DNA of 64,000 nt from Verrucomicrobium sp. (GCA_028283855.1 JAPWJX010000005.1:186001-250000); one strand, 5' to 3'. Positions 1 through 9,137 are shown, numbered from the stretch's first letter. Numbers and translations: made by a program. The notes: generated from the sequence alone by a model not told the origin.

Positions 1-650
1 CGTTCACCATGGCGCTCTACTCCTTTATCGGCGTGGCCGTCACCTCCGCCACGGCGGTCATCTACGGGAAGGCGATCTGGGATCCGGTGGAGGTCCTCAC
101 CCACATGCGCAATCCCGGCGTCCTTGTCATTTCCATGGTGGCCCTCTGCATCGCCACTCTGGCCACGAACCTGGCCGCCAACGTGGTCAGCCCGGCCAAC
201 GACCTGGCCCATCTTTCCCCGAAGCATATCTCCTTCCGCACCGGCGGTTTCATCACCGGGCTGGTCGGCCTCTTTATGATGCCGTGGAAGCTTCTGGCCG
301 ATCCTTCCGGCTACATCTTCACCTGGCTCATCGGCTACAGCGCCCTGCTGGGACCGATCGGCGGCATCCTCATCGCCGATTACTTCGTCTACCGGAAGCG
401 GCACCTGAAGCTGGCCGCGCTCTACCACGCGCGCGGGGAATACGCCTTCACCGGAGGCTACAGCGTCGTGGCGCTGGCCGCGCTGGCGTTGGCCGTGCTG
501 CCGAACCTGCCCGGCTTCCTCATGACGATCGGCGTCCTGCATTGGCACGCGCCGTTCCTGCTCTCCCTTTACCACTACGCCTGGTTCGTCGGCTTCGGCC
601 TGGCGTTCGTCCTCTACCTCATCCTCCGCCTCCCCTTCAAAAATGCATAA
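1..650 (+). CDS. NCS1-family nucleobase/hydantoin:cation symporter, C-terminal part (5' truncated by window)
   Basis: Inner-membrane permease of the NCS1 family (uracil, allantoin, hydantoin, thiamine and similar substrates). The reading frame is already open at the window edge, so the N-terminal half is missing. The visible part has about six hydrophobic segments. It carries the family's late conserved stretch around [19 protein letters not shown] and [12 protein letters not shown], followed by a basic loop YRKRH. It ends at a TAA that overlaps the next gene's ATG by 8 bases, so the two are co-translated. The neighbouring AGXT2-like aminotransferase suggests a hydantoin/pyrimidine substrate, but the exact substrate cannot be read from this fragment. 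Confidence 0.88.
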   Translation, partial: FTMALYSFIGVAVTSATAVIYGKAIWDPVEVLTHMRNPGVLVISMVALCIATLATNLAANVVSPANDLAHLSPKHISFRTGGFITGLVGLFMMPWKLLADPSGYIFTWLIGYSALLGPIGGILIADYFVYRKRHLKLAALYHARGEYAFTGGYSVVALAALALAVLPNLPGFLMTIGVLHWHAPFLLSLYHYAWFVGFGLAFVLYLILRLPFKNA

Positions 651-1989
651 GAACATGCCCGTCCTCCCTCCCTTCAACCATCAGCCCGCTCCCTACACCG
701 GCCCCTCCGCGGAGGAGGTCCTGGCGCTGCGGAAGCAGTATCTAAGCCCCGCGCTCTTCCACCTCTACAAGAAGCCGCTCATGATCGTGGAAGGGAAGGG
801 GCAGTATCTCTATGACGAGACGGGCCGCCGCTATCTGGACGCCTTCGCCGGCATCGTCACCGTGAGCTGCGGCCACTGCCACCCGCACATCGTGGCGGCG
901 GGCAACCGCCAGAACGAGCTGCTCCAGCACGCCACCACCATCTACCTGCATCCGAACATCGCCGAATACGGCAAGGCCCTGGCCGACAAGATGCCGGGCG
1001 ACTTGAAGGTGGTCTACTTCGTCAACTCCGGCTCGGAGGCCAACGACCTGGCCATCCTCATGGCCCGCGCCTACACCGGGAATTACGACGTGGTGGCCCT
1101 GCGCAACGCCTACCACGGCGGCAACGCCTCCGGCATGGCCCTGACGGCCCATTCCACCTGGAAGTTCAACGTGCCCCAGCCCTTCGGCGTCCACCACGCC
1201 CTGGCGCCCGATCCCTACCGCGGCCCGTGGGGCCACGATGACGCGGAAGCGGGCAAGAAATACGGACGCGACGTGAAGAGCGTCATCGACTACGCCACCT
1301 CCGGCAAGGTCGCGGCCTTCATCGCGGAGTCGATCCAGGGCGTCGGCGGCGCCGTCGTCTTCCCGGACGGCTACTTGAAGGAAGCCTACGGCCACGTCCG
1401 CGCGGCGGGCGGCGTTTGCATCGCGGACGAGGTGCAGGCGGGCTTTGGCCGCACCGGCACCCACTTCTGGGGCTTCGAGACGCAGGGCGTCGTCCCGGAC
1501 ATCGTGACGATGGCCAAGGGCATCGGCAACGGCGTGCCGCTGGCCGCCGTGGTCACCACGCCGCAAATCGCCCAGGCGATGACCAGCCGCATCCACTTCA
1601 ACACCTTCGGCGGCAACCCCGTGGTCTGCGCCCAGGGGAAGGCCGTGCTGGAGGTCATCGAGAAGGAGAAGCTCCAGGACAACGCGCTGAAGATCGGCGC
1701 GACCCTCGACGCGGGCCTGCGCAAGCTCCAGCAGAAGCACTCCCTCATCGGCGAGGTGCGGGGCAAGGGCCTCATGATCGGCGTGGAGCTGGTGAAGGAC
1801 CGCGCGACGAAGGACCCGGCCAAGGAAGAAACCCTCCAGGTCTACGAGAAGGCCCGGGAGCTGGGCCTCCTCATCGGCAAGGGCGGCTTCTTCGGCAACG
1901 TCCTGCGGGTGAAGCCCCCCATGTGCCTGACGGAGGCCGACGCCGCTTTCCTCCTGGAAGTCCTCGACGAGTCGTTCGCGAGCGCCTAG
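643..1989 (+). CDS. Class III aminotransferase, AGXT2-like (beta-alanine / 3-aminoisobutyrate or alanine:glyoxylate type)
   Basis: PLP-dependent class III transaminase of 448 residues, normal for the family. SGSEAND (about 129-135) binds the PLP phosphate. [10 protein letters not shown] (261-270) holds the aspartate contacting the pyridine nitrogen. The PLP lysine is K292 in [10 protein letters not shown]. The overall pattern resembles mitochondrial AGXT2 and bacterial beta-alanine/3-aminoisobutyrate:pyruvate transaminases. The start at 643 overlaps the permease end; an in-frame ATG at 655 is an alternative. With the NCS1 permease it would fit the last step of reductive pyrimidine catabolism, whose hydropyrimidine hydrolase would lie upstream of the window. 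Substrate is inferred from context. Confidence 0.87.
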   Translation: MHKNMPVLPPFNHQPAPYTGPSAEEVLALRKQYLSPALFHLYKKPLMIVEGKGQYLYDETGRRYLDAFAGIVTVSCGHCHPHIVAAGNRQNELLQHATTIYLHPNIAEYGKALADKMPGDLKVVYFVNSGSEANDLAILMARAYTGNYDVVALRNAYHGGNASGMALTAHSTWKFNVPQPFGVHHALAPDPYRGPWGHDDAEAGKKYGRDVKSVIDYATSGKVAAFIAESIQGVGGAVVFPDGYLKEAYGHVRAAGGVCIADEVQAGFGRTGTHFWGFETQGVVPDIVTMAKGIGNGVPLAAVVTTPQIAQAMTSRIHFNTFGGNPVVCAQGKAVLEVIEKEKLQDNALKIGATLDAGLRKLQQKHSLIGEVRGKGLMIGVELVKDRATKDPAKEETLQVYEKARELGLLIGKGGFFGNVLRVKPPMCLTEADAAFLLEVLDESFASA

Positions 1990-1999
1990 CCCTCCTGGG

Positions 2000-3217
2000 G
2001 TGAAGCTCCACCGCGGCCTGATCGCCCTGCTGGCCTTTTTGGCCATGCTGGGGCCGTTCTCCATCGACACGTACCTGCCGTCGTTCCCGGCCATGGGCCG
2101 GTATTTCGGCGTGGGTCCGGCGGCGATCCAGCAGACGCTCACCGTTTTCCTCCTGGCGATGGCGGTGATGACCCTCTTCCACGGGACCCTCTCCGACGCT
2201 TGGGGAAGGCGGCCCATTATTTTGGCGGGGCTCTCCGTCTACGCGCTGGCCTCGGTCGGCGCGGCTCTGGCGCCGCGGGTCGGCGTCCTCGTCTTCTTCC
2301 GGCTGGTTCAGGGGCTTTCCGTCGGCGTCGGCATCGTCGTGGGCCGGGCGATGATCCGGGACCGCCTTTCCGGCCCGGAGGCGCAGAAGGCGATGTCGAC
2401 GGTCACCGCCGTCTTCGGCCTGGCGCCGCTGATCGCGCCGCTTTTGGGCGGATGGCTGGAGGTGGCCCTGGGATGGCGCTCCGTCTTCGTCTTCATGGGG
2501 CTCTACGGGGCGCTCCTGCTAACGGCCTGCGGGCGGAGTCTTAAGGAGACGCTGGTGCCGGAGGCCCGCGTGCCGTTGCGGCTGCGGGCCACGCTGCGCG
2601 CCTACGGACGGGTGGCGGCGGATCGGCGCTTCCTGAGCCAGTGCCTGGGCATGACGCTGGCCTCCTCCATGCTTTTCCTTTATGTCAGCGCGGCGCCGGT
2701 CTTCCTCATGCAGCTCTTGCACCTGCCGCCGACGGCCTTCGCCTGGCTCTTCACGCCGCTCATTACCGGGATGACGCTGGGGGCGATCGTCTCCGGCAAG
2801 CTGGCCCACCGCTGGCCGCCCAAGCGGACGATCTGGACCGGCTACGGGATCATGGGCGGCGCCGTGGCGGTGAACGTGGCCTATAACGCCCTGGCCGCGC
2901 CGGCGGTTCCCTGGGCCGTGCTGCCGATCATGGTCTACACCTTCGGCATGGCGTTGGCCTCTCCCGCCATGACGATTCTGACGCTCGACCTTTTTCCGGC
3001 CAACCGGGGCCTGACCGCCTCCCTCCAGGCAGCCATCCAGCTGGGGACTTTCTCCCTCATCGCGGGCGTGGTGGCGCCCCTTATCTTCCACAGCGGCCTG
3101 CTGCTGGCCGTGGGAGCCGCCGCCGGATGGCTGGCGGGGTTGCTTTGTTGGAAATGGGGAGCGGGCGGCCCCGACTCGGCCGGGGAGCCGAAGCCGCCCG
3201 GCGAAGTTACTTTTTGA
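2000..3217 (+). CDS. MFS multidrug exporter, Bcr/CflA family
   Basis: Inner-membrane proton-driven exporter of about 405 residues with twelve predicted helices. The Bcr/CflA hallmarks are visible: FSIDTYLPSFPAM in helix 1, motif A as GTLSDAWGRRP in the loop after helix 2, and a helix-4 stretch VQGLSVGVGIVVGRAMIRD. The start is GTG, 10 bases after the aminotransferase stop, so it is probably in the same operon. Its 3' end overlaps the convergent DUF5069 gene by 11 bases. Family members export chloramphenicol, bicyclomycin or sulfonamides; the real substrate here is unknown. Confidence 0.85.
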   Translation: MKLHRGLIALLAFLAMLGPFSIDTYLPSFPAMGRYFGVGPAAIQQTLTVFLLAMAVMTLFHGTLSDAWGRRPIILAGLSVYALASVGAALAPRVGVLVFFRLVQGLSVGVGIVVGRAMIRDRLSGPEAQKAMSTVTAVFGLAPLIAPLLGGWLEVALGWRSVFVFMGLYGALLLTACGRSLKETLVPEARVPLRLRATLRAYGRVAADRRFLSQCLGMTLASSMLFLYVSAAPVFLMQLLHLPPTAFAWLFTPLITGMTLGAIVSGKLAHRWPPKRTIWTGYGIMGGAVAVNVAYNALAAPAVPWAVLPIMVYTFGMALASPAMTILTLDLFPANRGLTASLQAAIQLGTFSLIAGVVAPLIFHSGLLLAVGAAAGWLAGLLCWKWGAGGPDSAGEPKPPGEVTF

Positions 3218-3644
3218 AGCTGGCCTTGTCGTCCGCCTCGAGCATGTCGAAGAGGGTGCTCTTGGCCGGATCGATGCCCAGGGGCTCGCAGGCGCCGACG
3301 AACCATTCCTTCTTCTCCGGGTTCTCGTACGGCTTGGCGGCTTCCATCGAGTCGGACCAGGCCTTGATCTCCTCCGCCGTGCGGGGCGTGCCGCTCTTTT
3401 CGAGCCAGGCGGCGAGGTCGGCGTCGCTGGCGCCGGTTTCCAGGAGCTTCTTCACGTCGGCGTCCTTCACGCCCTTGAATTCGAAGAGTACCTGGTCCAG
3501 GGGACAGGCGAAGTGATACTCGCCCACCTTGCCCTGGAGGTCGGCGCGGCCCTTGTCGGCCATGCGGGAGAGGAGGGCGTAGCCGCCCGTGCGGACGCGG
3601 GGGCTGGTGGGGGCTTCTTTGGTCAGGTCTTTGATTTGGCTCAT
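3207..3644 (-). CDS. DUF5069 domain protein
   Basis: Soluble protein of 145 residues covering the whole DUF5069 domain. The family signature is near the N-terminus (DLTKEAPTSPRVRTGGYALL) and again in GEYHFACPLDQVLFEFKG. The family is frequent in Verrucomicrobia and Planctomycetes and has no assigned activity. The gene starts with ATG at 3644. It faces a small-protein gene across an AT-rich palindromic region that carries -10-like sequences on both strands. It is probably monocistronic. Confidence 0.85.
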   Translation of the reverse strand: MSQIKDLTKEAPTSPRVRTGGYALLSRMADKGRADLQGKVGEYHFACPLDQVLFEFKGVKDADVKKLLETGASDADLAAWLEKSGTPRTAEEIKAWSDSMEAAKPYENPEKKEWFVGACEPLGIDPAKSTLFDMLEADDKASFKK

Positions 3645-3690
3645 AGGCCGTCAATTTACGCTGGGAAAGGGCGCTGTCCAGCGAGGCTTT

Positions 3691-3727
3691 CGCAAGTAAT
3701 TTGCGATTATAATTGCAAATAAATTGC
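3691..3727. promoter_or_regulatory. Divergent promoter/operator with repeated TTGC/GCAA boxes
   Basis: AT-rich island in GC-rich DNA between divergent genes. Positions 3699-3720 form a 22-base near-perfect palindrome: arms ATTTGC (3699-3704) and GCAAAT (3715-3720) around an internal palindrome ATTATAAT, with one mismatched pair. A perfect TATAAT lies on the plus strand at 3708-3713 and another on the minus strand at 3711-3706. Additional GCAA/TTGC boxes at 3692-3695, 3701-3704, 3713-3718 and 3724-3727 recur about every 10-12 bases. No good -35 hexamers are visible, which suits an activated or repressed promoter. The binding protein is unknown. Confidence 0.55.
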
Positions 3728-3752
3728 ATTTTAGACACCCTCAGCGCTTTGT

Positions 3753-4028
3753 ATGCAGCGCAATTCCACGCACCCCCAGCGCAAGGCTGGGGAAGCCGTT
3801 TTGGCCGCCCCGGCTAGCGTCAACTCCGTGAATTCCGAATATTTCAACATTCCGGACGACGAGGCCCCGGCCGCCGATCAGGCCGCCGAAGGCGCTGTCT
3901 CCGAAGCCGCCGAGGGCGAGGAAGCCCAGCAGGGCGGCCGCCTGAACGGCCTTACTTTCGTTTATTCCCGCAAGGTCGGGCATTTCAAGAAACCGCCGGA
4001 GGCCTGGGGCAAGTTCCGGAGCATGTAA
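3753..4028 (+). CDS. Small acidic hypothetical protein
   Basis: Predicted 91-residue protein with no recognised family. The N-terminal third is basic/polar. Residues about 33-63 are low-complexity and very acidic (Ala/Glu/Asp-rich). The C-terminus is basic and aromatic (LTFVYSRKVGHFKKPP, then WGKF). There is no signal peptide or membrane segment, and no clear Shine-Dalgarno before the ATG. It sits alone between a palindromic promoter and an intrinsic terminator. That makes it plausible as a real small gene, or as a leader cistron for the operon that follows. Reality of the product is moderately certain; function is unknown. Confidence 0.5.
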   Translation: MQRNSTHPQRKAGEAVLAAPASVNSVNSEYFNIPDDEAPAADQAAEGAVSEAAEGEEAQQGGRLNGLTFVYSRKVGHFKKPPEAWGKFRSM

Positions 4029-4036
4029 CCGTTTTC

Positions 4037-4092
4037 CCCGCGTAAGCGGGCGCTGCGGCGGGTCATCCCCAAAAGGGAAGCCCGCCGTTTTT
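4037..4092 (+). terminator. Tandem hairpins ending in an intrinsic terminator (possible attenuator)
   Basis: The first hairpin is CCCGC (4037-4041), a GTAA loop of GNRA type, and GCGGG (4046-4050). The second has stem CGGCGGG (4056-4062) paired with CCCGCCG (4081-4087), an inner CCC/GGG helix and a TTTTT tract (4088-4092). The exporter operon begins only 20 bases later. GCGGGC (4046-4051) can pair instead with GCCCGC (4080-4085), which would break the terminator stem. Two mutually exclusive folds are therefore possible. Attenuation is an inference from this geometry. Confidence 0.65.
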
Positions 4093-4112
4093 CGTCATTT
4101 GCCCTTTCATCC

Positions 4113-5879
4113 ATGAAACTTTTGCAAAGCTTCCGTTCCCTGATGCGGCTGGCGGGCCCCCACCGGGGCAAGCTGGTCGTCTCGGCCGTCTGCGGCGTGC
4201 TGGCGGGGTGGATCGGCATGATTCCCTTCGCACTGGTGGCCGCGATTGGGCAGGCCTTCCTGCGGCATGACGCGGAACGCCGCCATATTCTGGCGTTGAC
4301 CGGCTGGGCGGTGGGGGCGCTCCTGGCCCGCTACGCTTTCCTGGCCGCCGGCAAGCTGCTTTCCCACCTGGCGGCTTACCGCACGATGTATGACCTGCAG
4401 CTGGCGCTGGCCAAGAAGATCGGCGCTCTGCCGCTGGGGGCGGTGATGGAGCGGGGCTCCTCCACGCTGAAGAAGACGGTGCTCCAGGATACCGACGTGG
4501 CCCACACGCTCCTGGGCCATTACCTGTCTGACTTCCTGGTCGGCCTCACCGTTCCGGCAGCCACCCTGGCCGTCTTTTTTTGGGTCGATTGGCGGCTGGC
4601 GCTGGCGGCGGCGGCGGTATTGCCGTGCCTCTACCTGGCCTACCGCGCCTCCTTCCGCAATTACGAAAAGGAGCTGGAAGCCTATTTCCGCGCCGACGAG
4701 AGGATGCAGTCCGGATTGGTGGAGTACGTCTCCGGCATCATGGCCATTAAGACCTACAACCGGGACCTCTCCCGCTTTCTGCGGGAGGCGGTCTGGGGTC
4801 AGGTGGAGCAGTCGGTCCTCTGGGCGGAGCGGACGCTCAAGCCCTGGTCGGCCTTCAACGTCTTGCCCGACCTGAGCCTCCTCTTTATCCTGCCGGTCGG
4901 CCTTTGGCTGGTGGTGGAGCACCGGGTGGGATTCGACGTCCTCCTTTTCTTCCTCCTGCTGGGGGTCGGCTATTTGCAGCCGCTGGTCCGGCTCTCCATT
5001 CAGATCGGCCTGCTCAATTACGCGGGCAAGAGCCTGGAGCGGATCGAGTCGATCCTCAACGCCCCGGCGCTGACGGCGGCAGGCCCCGTTCTTTCTCCGG
5101 AAGGAAACGCCCTGGTGCTCGACCGCGTCTCCTTTTCCCACCACGGAGCGGAGGCCGCCGCTTTGGAGGAAGTCAGCCTCACGATCCCGGAGGGTACCAC
5201 CTGCGCGATCGTCGGCCCCTCCGGCGCGGGCAAGTCGACCCTGGCGCAGCTCATCGGCCGGTTCTGGGACGTGGAGAGCGGCGCGATCACGATCGGCGGC
5301 GCAGACCTGCGCCAGGTGGAAGAGGAGGAGCTGTACCGCCGCGTCTCCTTCGTTTTCCAGGACGTCTTCCTGTTCCGGGGGACGGTGGCCGACAATCTCC
5401 GCCTGGCCAAGCCGGAGGCGAGCGATGCCGAGATCGTCGCCGCGGCGAAGATGGCGCGCGCGCACGAATTCATCATGGCGATGCCCCGGGGCTACGAAAG
5501 CCAGGTGGGGGAGAAGGGCGGCTTTCTCAGCGGCGGGCAGAAGCAGCGGCTCTCCATCGCCCGTGCCATCTTGCGAAACGCGCCTCTCCTCATCCTGGAC
5601 GAGGCGACGGCCTACGCCGACCCCGTGAACGAAGCGGAAATCCAAAAGGGGTTGCGGGCCCTGATGAAGGGGCGAACGGTCGTCATGATCGCCCATCGCC
5701 TCTCCACCGTCGTCGGCGCGGACCAGATCGCGGTCCTGAACCGGGGCAGGCTGGTCGCGGCCGCCCCGCATGAGGCGCTCCTGCGGGAATGCCCCCTCTA
5801 CGCCTCCCTCTGGCGCGACTACAGCGAGGCCGCTCACTGGCACTTCGACGAGCATTCCCAACCAAGCCTGGCCCGATGA
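4113..5879 (+). CDS. Half ABC exporter (permease-ATPase), YbtP/IrtA-like
   Basis: Inner-membrane half-transporter of 588 residues. An N-terminal type-IV transmembrane domain (about 1-320) is fused to an ATPase. Walker A is GPSGAGKST (368-376), the ABC signature LSGGQKQR starts at 472, and Walker B with switch is ILDEATAYADPVNE (from 494). The EATA(Y/F)ADP wording after Walker B is typical of the siderophore-associated YbtP/YbtQ and IrtA/IrtB pairs rather than MsbA (EATSALD). It is the first gene of a coupled operon and should pair with the next gene as a heterodimer that exports the operon's product. Direction cannot be proven: YbtPQ and IrtAB import despite an exporter fold. No clear Shine-Dalgarno precedes the ATG. 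Confidence 0.85.
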   Translation: MKLLQSFRSLMRLAGPHRGKLVVSAVCGVLAGWIGMIPFALVAAIGQAFLRHDAERRHILALTGWAVGALLARYAFLAAGKLLSHLAAYRTMYDLQLALAKKIGALPLGAVMERGSSTLKKTVLQDTDVAHTLLGHYLSDFLVGLTVPAATLAVFFWVDWRLALAAAAVLPCLYLAYRASFRNYEKELEAYFRADERMQSGLVEYVSGIMAIKTYNRDLSRFLREAVWGQVEQSVLWAERTLKPWSAFNVLPDLSLLFILPVGLWLVVEHRVGFDVLLFFLLLGVGYLQPLVRLSIQIGLLNYAGKSLERIESILNAPALTAAGPVLSPEGNALVLDRVSFSHHGAEAAALEEVSLTIPEGTTCAIVGPSGAGKSTLAQLIGRFWDVESGAITIGGADLRQVEEEELYRRVSFVFQDVFLFRGTVADNLRLAKPEASDAEIVAAAKMARAHEFIMAMPRGYESQVGEKGGFLSGGQKQRLSIARAILRNAPLLILDEATAYADPVNEAEIQKGLRALMKGRTVVMIAHRLSTVVGADQIAVLNRGRLVAAAPHEALLRECPLYASLWRDYSEAAHWHFDEHSQPSLAR

Positions 5880-7633
5880 TCGGACGCCTTCTCCAATTCG
5901 GAAAGGGGGCGGGTCCCAGCTTGCCCCGATATGAAAAGGCCCTCGGCGGCCAGCGCGGCGCGCTTTTTCTCCGCCTGGCGGAGAGCCTGCTGTTGGCCGC
6001 CGTCTACCTGCTGCTCTATCCCACGCTCCGCCGCCTTTTTGCGGGGACCCTTAGCGAGGCCTACATCGTCAAGGTCACCGTGGCGATGGCCGCCTGCCAT
6101 GCGCTGCGGATGGCGCTCTTCCACCGCTCGGCGGTCGTCATCTACACGGCCAGCTACGCCCGGATCGGCGCGCTCCGGCTCCGCATCGCGGAGCATCTGC
6201 GGGCGTTGCCGCTGGGCGCCTTCCAGGCCGACCGCCTGGCCCATGTGAAGAGCGTTCTCACTGAAGACCTCCAGCTCGTCGGCCAGATGGCGGGAAGCCT
6301 GGTAGGCTTCTTCATCTCGGCGGTGGGCCTGCCGTTCTTCCTGGCGGCCGGCCTGGCCTTTCTCAACGTGAAGCTGGCCGCGGCGCTCGTCGCGGGCCTT
6401 CTTCTGTGCCTGCCGGTTTACCGGTGGATGCACCGTTTCATGGCCCGGCACAGCCGCCTGCACTTCCAGAACATCTCCCAGTCGAGCGCCCGGCTGCTGG
6501 AATACGTCATGGGCATCAAGGTCCTCAAGTCCTACGGCCTTACCGGCAAGCGATTCATTCAGCTGGAAACCTCCCTGGCGGGGACCCGGGACTCGGTTCT
6601 GGCCCTGGAGCTGGGGGCGATCTCCTTCCTGGTCGTCCTGACGCTGCTGGTCGAGTTCGGCTTTCCTCTCCTTCTCGTCTGCGGGACCTATGCGGTGCTC
6701 GGCGGGACGGTCGACGTGCCGACCTTCCTCTTCGCCCTGATCCTCTCCGTCCGCTTTTACGCGCCGATTCAGGAGGCCTTCGCCCTCTCGACCGAGTTCC
6801 AATACCTCAACGCCGCCCTGGACCGCGTGGACGGGGTGCTCTCCCTGCCCCGCCAGGAGGTCCCCGAGCGGGCAGAGCGTCCCCGCGCCTTCGACATCGA
6901 GTTCCAGAACGTCTCCTTCCGCTACGAAGAGGGCGGCGCGCCCGTCCTCCAGGACGTCTCTCTCCGTATTCCGGAGGGGAGCATGACGGCGCTCGTCGGC
7001 CCTTCCGGCGCGGGGAAGACCACGGTCAGCAACCTCGCTGCCCGCTTCTGGGACCCCGATCAGGGGCGCGTCCTCATCGGCGGCGTGGACCTGCGCCGGA
7101 TGGAGGCGGATGAACTCCTGGGAGACATCGCGATCGTTTTCCAGGACGTGGTCCTCTTCCACGACACGGTGCGGGAGAACATCCGCATGGGCCGTCCGCA
7201 GGCCAGCGACGCGGAGGTGGAGGAAGCCGCCCGCCGCGCTCAGTGCCATGACTTCATCCTGCGCCTGCCCCGGGGCTATGAGACCCTCATCGGGGAGGGG
7301 GGCGGCCGTCTTTCCGGCGGGGAGAAGCAGCGGCTCTCCATCGCCCGCGCGCTCCTCAAAGACGCCCCCATCGTGCTCCTGGACGAGGCGACAGCCTCCA
7401 TCGATCCCTCCGCCGAGAAGGACATCCAGAAGGCCTTCGCCGCCCTTTCCGAGAACAAGACCCTAGTCGTCATCGCCCACAAGCTGGCGACCGTCACCCA
7501 TGCCGACCAGATCGTCGTGCTGGAAGAGGGCCGCATCGTCCAGCGCGGCACCCATGCCGAGCTGCTGGTCTCCGGCGGCCTTTACAAGACGATGTGGGAG
7601 AGCCAGGCGGCCGCCGCCTCCTGGCACATTTGA
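5876..7633 (+). CDS. Half ABC exporter (permease-ATPase), YbtQ/IrtB-like partner
   Basis: Second half-transporter, 585 residues from the ATG that overlaps the previous stop (ATGA at 5876-5879). I preferred this start to an upstream in-frame ATG inside the previous gene. The transmembrane domain covers about 1-315. The ATPase has Walker A GPSGAGKTT (374-382), signature LSGGEKQR (from 479) and Walker B VLLDEATASIDPSAE, then the switch histidine in IAHKLAT. Both partners keep complete ATPase motifs. Both also end with an aromatic Trp-His tail (HWHF / SWHI). The pair most likely forms the transport unit for the molecule built by the downstream enzymes. Confidence 0.85.
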   Translation: MIGRLLQFGKGAGPSLPRYEKALGGQRGALFLRLAESLLLAAVYLLLYPTLRRLFAGTLSEAYIVKVTVAMAACHALRMALFHRSAVVIYTASYARIGALRLRIAEHLRALPLGAFQADRLAHVKSVLTEDLQLVGQMAGSLVGFFISAVGLPFFLAAGLAFLNVKLAAALVAGLLLCLPVYRWMHRFMARHSRLHFQNISQSSARLLEYVMGIKVLKSYGLTGKRFIQLETSLAGTRDSVLALELGAISFLVVLTLLVEFGFPLLLVCGTYAVLGGTVDVPTFLFALILSVRFYAPIQEAFALSTEFQYLNAALDRVDGVLSLPRQEVPERAERPRAFDIEFQNVSFRYEEGGAPVLQDVSLRIPEGSMTALVGPSGAGKTTVSNLAARFWDPDQGRVLIGGVDLRRMEADELLGDIAIVFQDVVLFHDTVRENIRMGRPQASDAEVEEAARRAQCHDFILRLPRGYETLIGEGGGRLSGGEKQRLSIARALLKDAPIVLLDEATASIDPSAEKDIQKAFAALSENKTLVVIAHKLATVTHADQIVVLEEGRIVQRGTHAELLVSGGLYKTMWESQAAAASWHI

Positions 7634-7646
7634 TTTGGAGACACCC

Positions 7647-9122
7647 ATGCAGACCAACACCCTGGAAAAACCCGCCAATCCCTCGCTTCCCGTCCGCGTC
7701 CCGCCCCGCCTGGGCCCGGAGATGAAGGCCCTCTTGGACAGCACCGATACCCTCTTCCGCGCCGCCGCGCTGCATAATGGCCCCGTTCACCTCATCACCC
7801 CGGGCGCGTTGGAGCGGAACGTCGCGCAGATGCGGGAGGCCTTCGAGAGCCTGGGCCTCGACCATCAGATCTACTTCGCCCACAAGGCGTGCAAGTCGTC
7901 GGCCCTGGCCAAGCAGGCGCGGAAAAGCGGCATCGGCATCGACGTCGCCTCCCGCAACGAGCTTGTCGCCGCCCTGGGGGCCGGCTTCACCGGGGAGCGG
8001 ATCATCTGCACCGGGCCAAAGAACCGGGAATTCCTTCGCCTGGCCCTCATGCAGGGCTGCCTTATCTCCTGCGACTCGGAGGACGAGCTGGAGAAGTTGG
8101 CCGAGCTTTTGGAAGAGCACCCGGAGATCGCGTCCGCCCAGATTCTCCTGCGCATCAGCAACATCCGCTCCCGCGACCGCAGCGCCATTGCCGCCGCCTC
8201 CCGCTTCGGCATTCCGCAGGAGAGCCTGCCGCGGATCTTCGAGTGGCTGCCCACCGTGCCCCGCCTCGTCCTCAAGGGCTTCCACAACCACAATGACGAG
8301 CGGAATCGGGACGCCAAGGCGGGCTTCATCGACAACCTTCTTTCCCTGATGGAGCAGGCTTACGCGGCGGGCTTCGCGCCGACGATCGTCGATATCGGCG
8401 GCGGCCTGCGCAGCATCCGCGTGGCCAACGCCCAGGACTGGTCCGACTTCATCGACCAGCTTGCCCAGGGCCTCCTGGACAAAACCGGGACCGGCACGTG
8501 GAGAAACTTCGGCCTCGGCATGTCGATCAGCGAAAAGGGGGCCATCGCCGGCCGTGAGCGGGTACAGGGCAAATACGCCTCCGACGAGGAGTTCCAGGAC
8601 GTCCTAACCACCGTGCTGCAGAACGACGCCTTCCGGGGCCGCCCCCTGGCGGAGATTTTCGCGGAGAACATGTTCTCCATCGCGGTCGAGCCGGGCTTCG
8701 CCCTCCTCCAGCAATGCGGGCTCACCCTCCTTCGCGTCGTGGGGGTCAAGGAGGCTGCCGACGGCACGCCGCTGGTCCTGGTCGACGGTAATATCTACAG
8801 CCTCTCCCAGGGCGTGACCGAGATCCTCTACGACCCCTACCTGATTCCCCGGCAGAAGGAAGGGCAGGCCCGCCCCTTTGCCGCCAACGTCATCGGCAAC
8901 ATGTGCCGGGAAGAGGACGTCATCACCAAGCGCCGCATCGTTTTCGACCAGGTGCCGCGGGAAGGGGATCTGCTTTGCTTCACGAATACCGCGGCTTACA
9001 ATTCGGACTTTGAGGACTCCAACCCTCACCAGCATCCGATGGGACGCCGCTTCGTCGCCCAGGAGCGGGGCGGGGAGTGGTCCCTCCTGTCCGAGGAAGC
9101 CTACAGCCCCTACGCCGCCTAA
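7647..9122 (+). CDS. Fold-type III PLP decarboxylase, Y4yA / diaminopimelate-decarboxylase-like
   Basis: 491-residue enzyme of the alanine-racemase-like barrel / DapDC family. The PLP lysine is K80 in YFAHKACKSS. A glycine-rich phosphate loop is at DIGGGLRS (249-256). The partner-subunit motif GNMCREED (417-424) supplies the Cys and Asp that complete the active site in DapDC/ODC enzymes. The overall pattern recalls the Y4yA group, found beside cysteine-synthase-like and siderophore genes in rhizobia. The ATG at 7647 follows a TTGGAG ribosome site and the exporter stop by 13 bases; the longer upstream frame is exporter sequence. It would decarboxylate an alpha-amino acid made by the next enzyme. 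Substrate unknown. Confidence 0.8.
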   Translation: MQTNTLEKPANPSLPVRVPPRLGPEMKALLDSTDTLFRAAALHNGPVHLITPGALERNVAQMREAFESLGLDHQIYFAHKACKSSALAKQARKSGIGIDVASRNELVAALGAGFTGERIICTGPKNREFLRLALMQGCLISCDSEDELEKLAELLEEHPEIASAQILLRISNIRSRDRSAIAAASRFGIPQESLPRIFEWLPTVPRLVLKGFHNHNDERNRDAKAGFIDNLLSLMEQAYAAGFAPTIVDIGGGLRSIRVANAQDWSDFIDQLAQGLLDKTGTGTWRNFGLGMSISEKGAIAGRERVQGKYASDEEFQDVLTTVLQNDAFRGRPLAEIFAENMFSIAVEPGFALLQQCGLTLLRVVGVKEAADGTPLVLVDGNIYSLSQGVTEILYDPYLIPRQKEGQARPFAANVIGNMCREEDVITKRRIVFDQVPREGDLLCFTNTAAYNSDFEDSNPHQHPMGRRFVAQERGGEWSLLSEEAYSPYAA

Positions 9123-9137
9123 CCAGAAACCAGACCT

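Noticed and set aside
4107-5861. Long minus-strand reading frame of 584 codons
   Set aside because: It is a high-GC antisense shadow of the first ABC exporter; composition is Arg/Gly/Asp-rich without any family motif. The same holds for the long antisense frames opposite the Wzc, pgk, speA and hppA genes.
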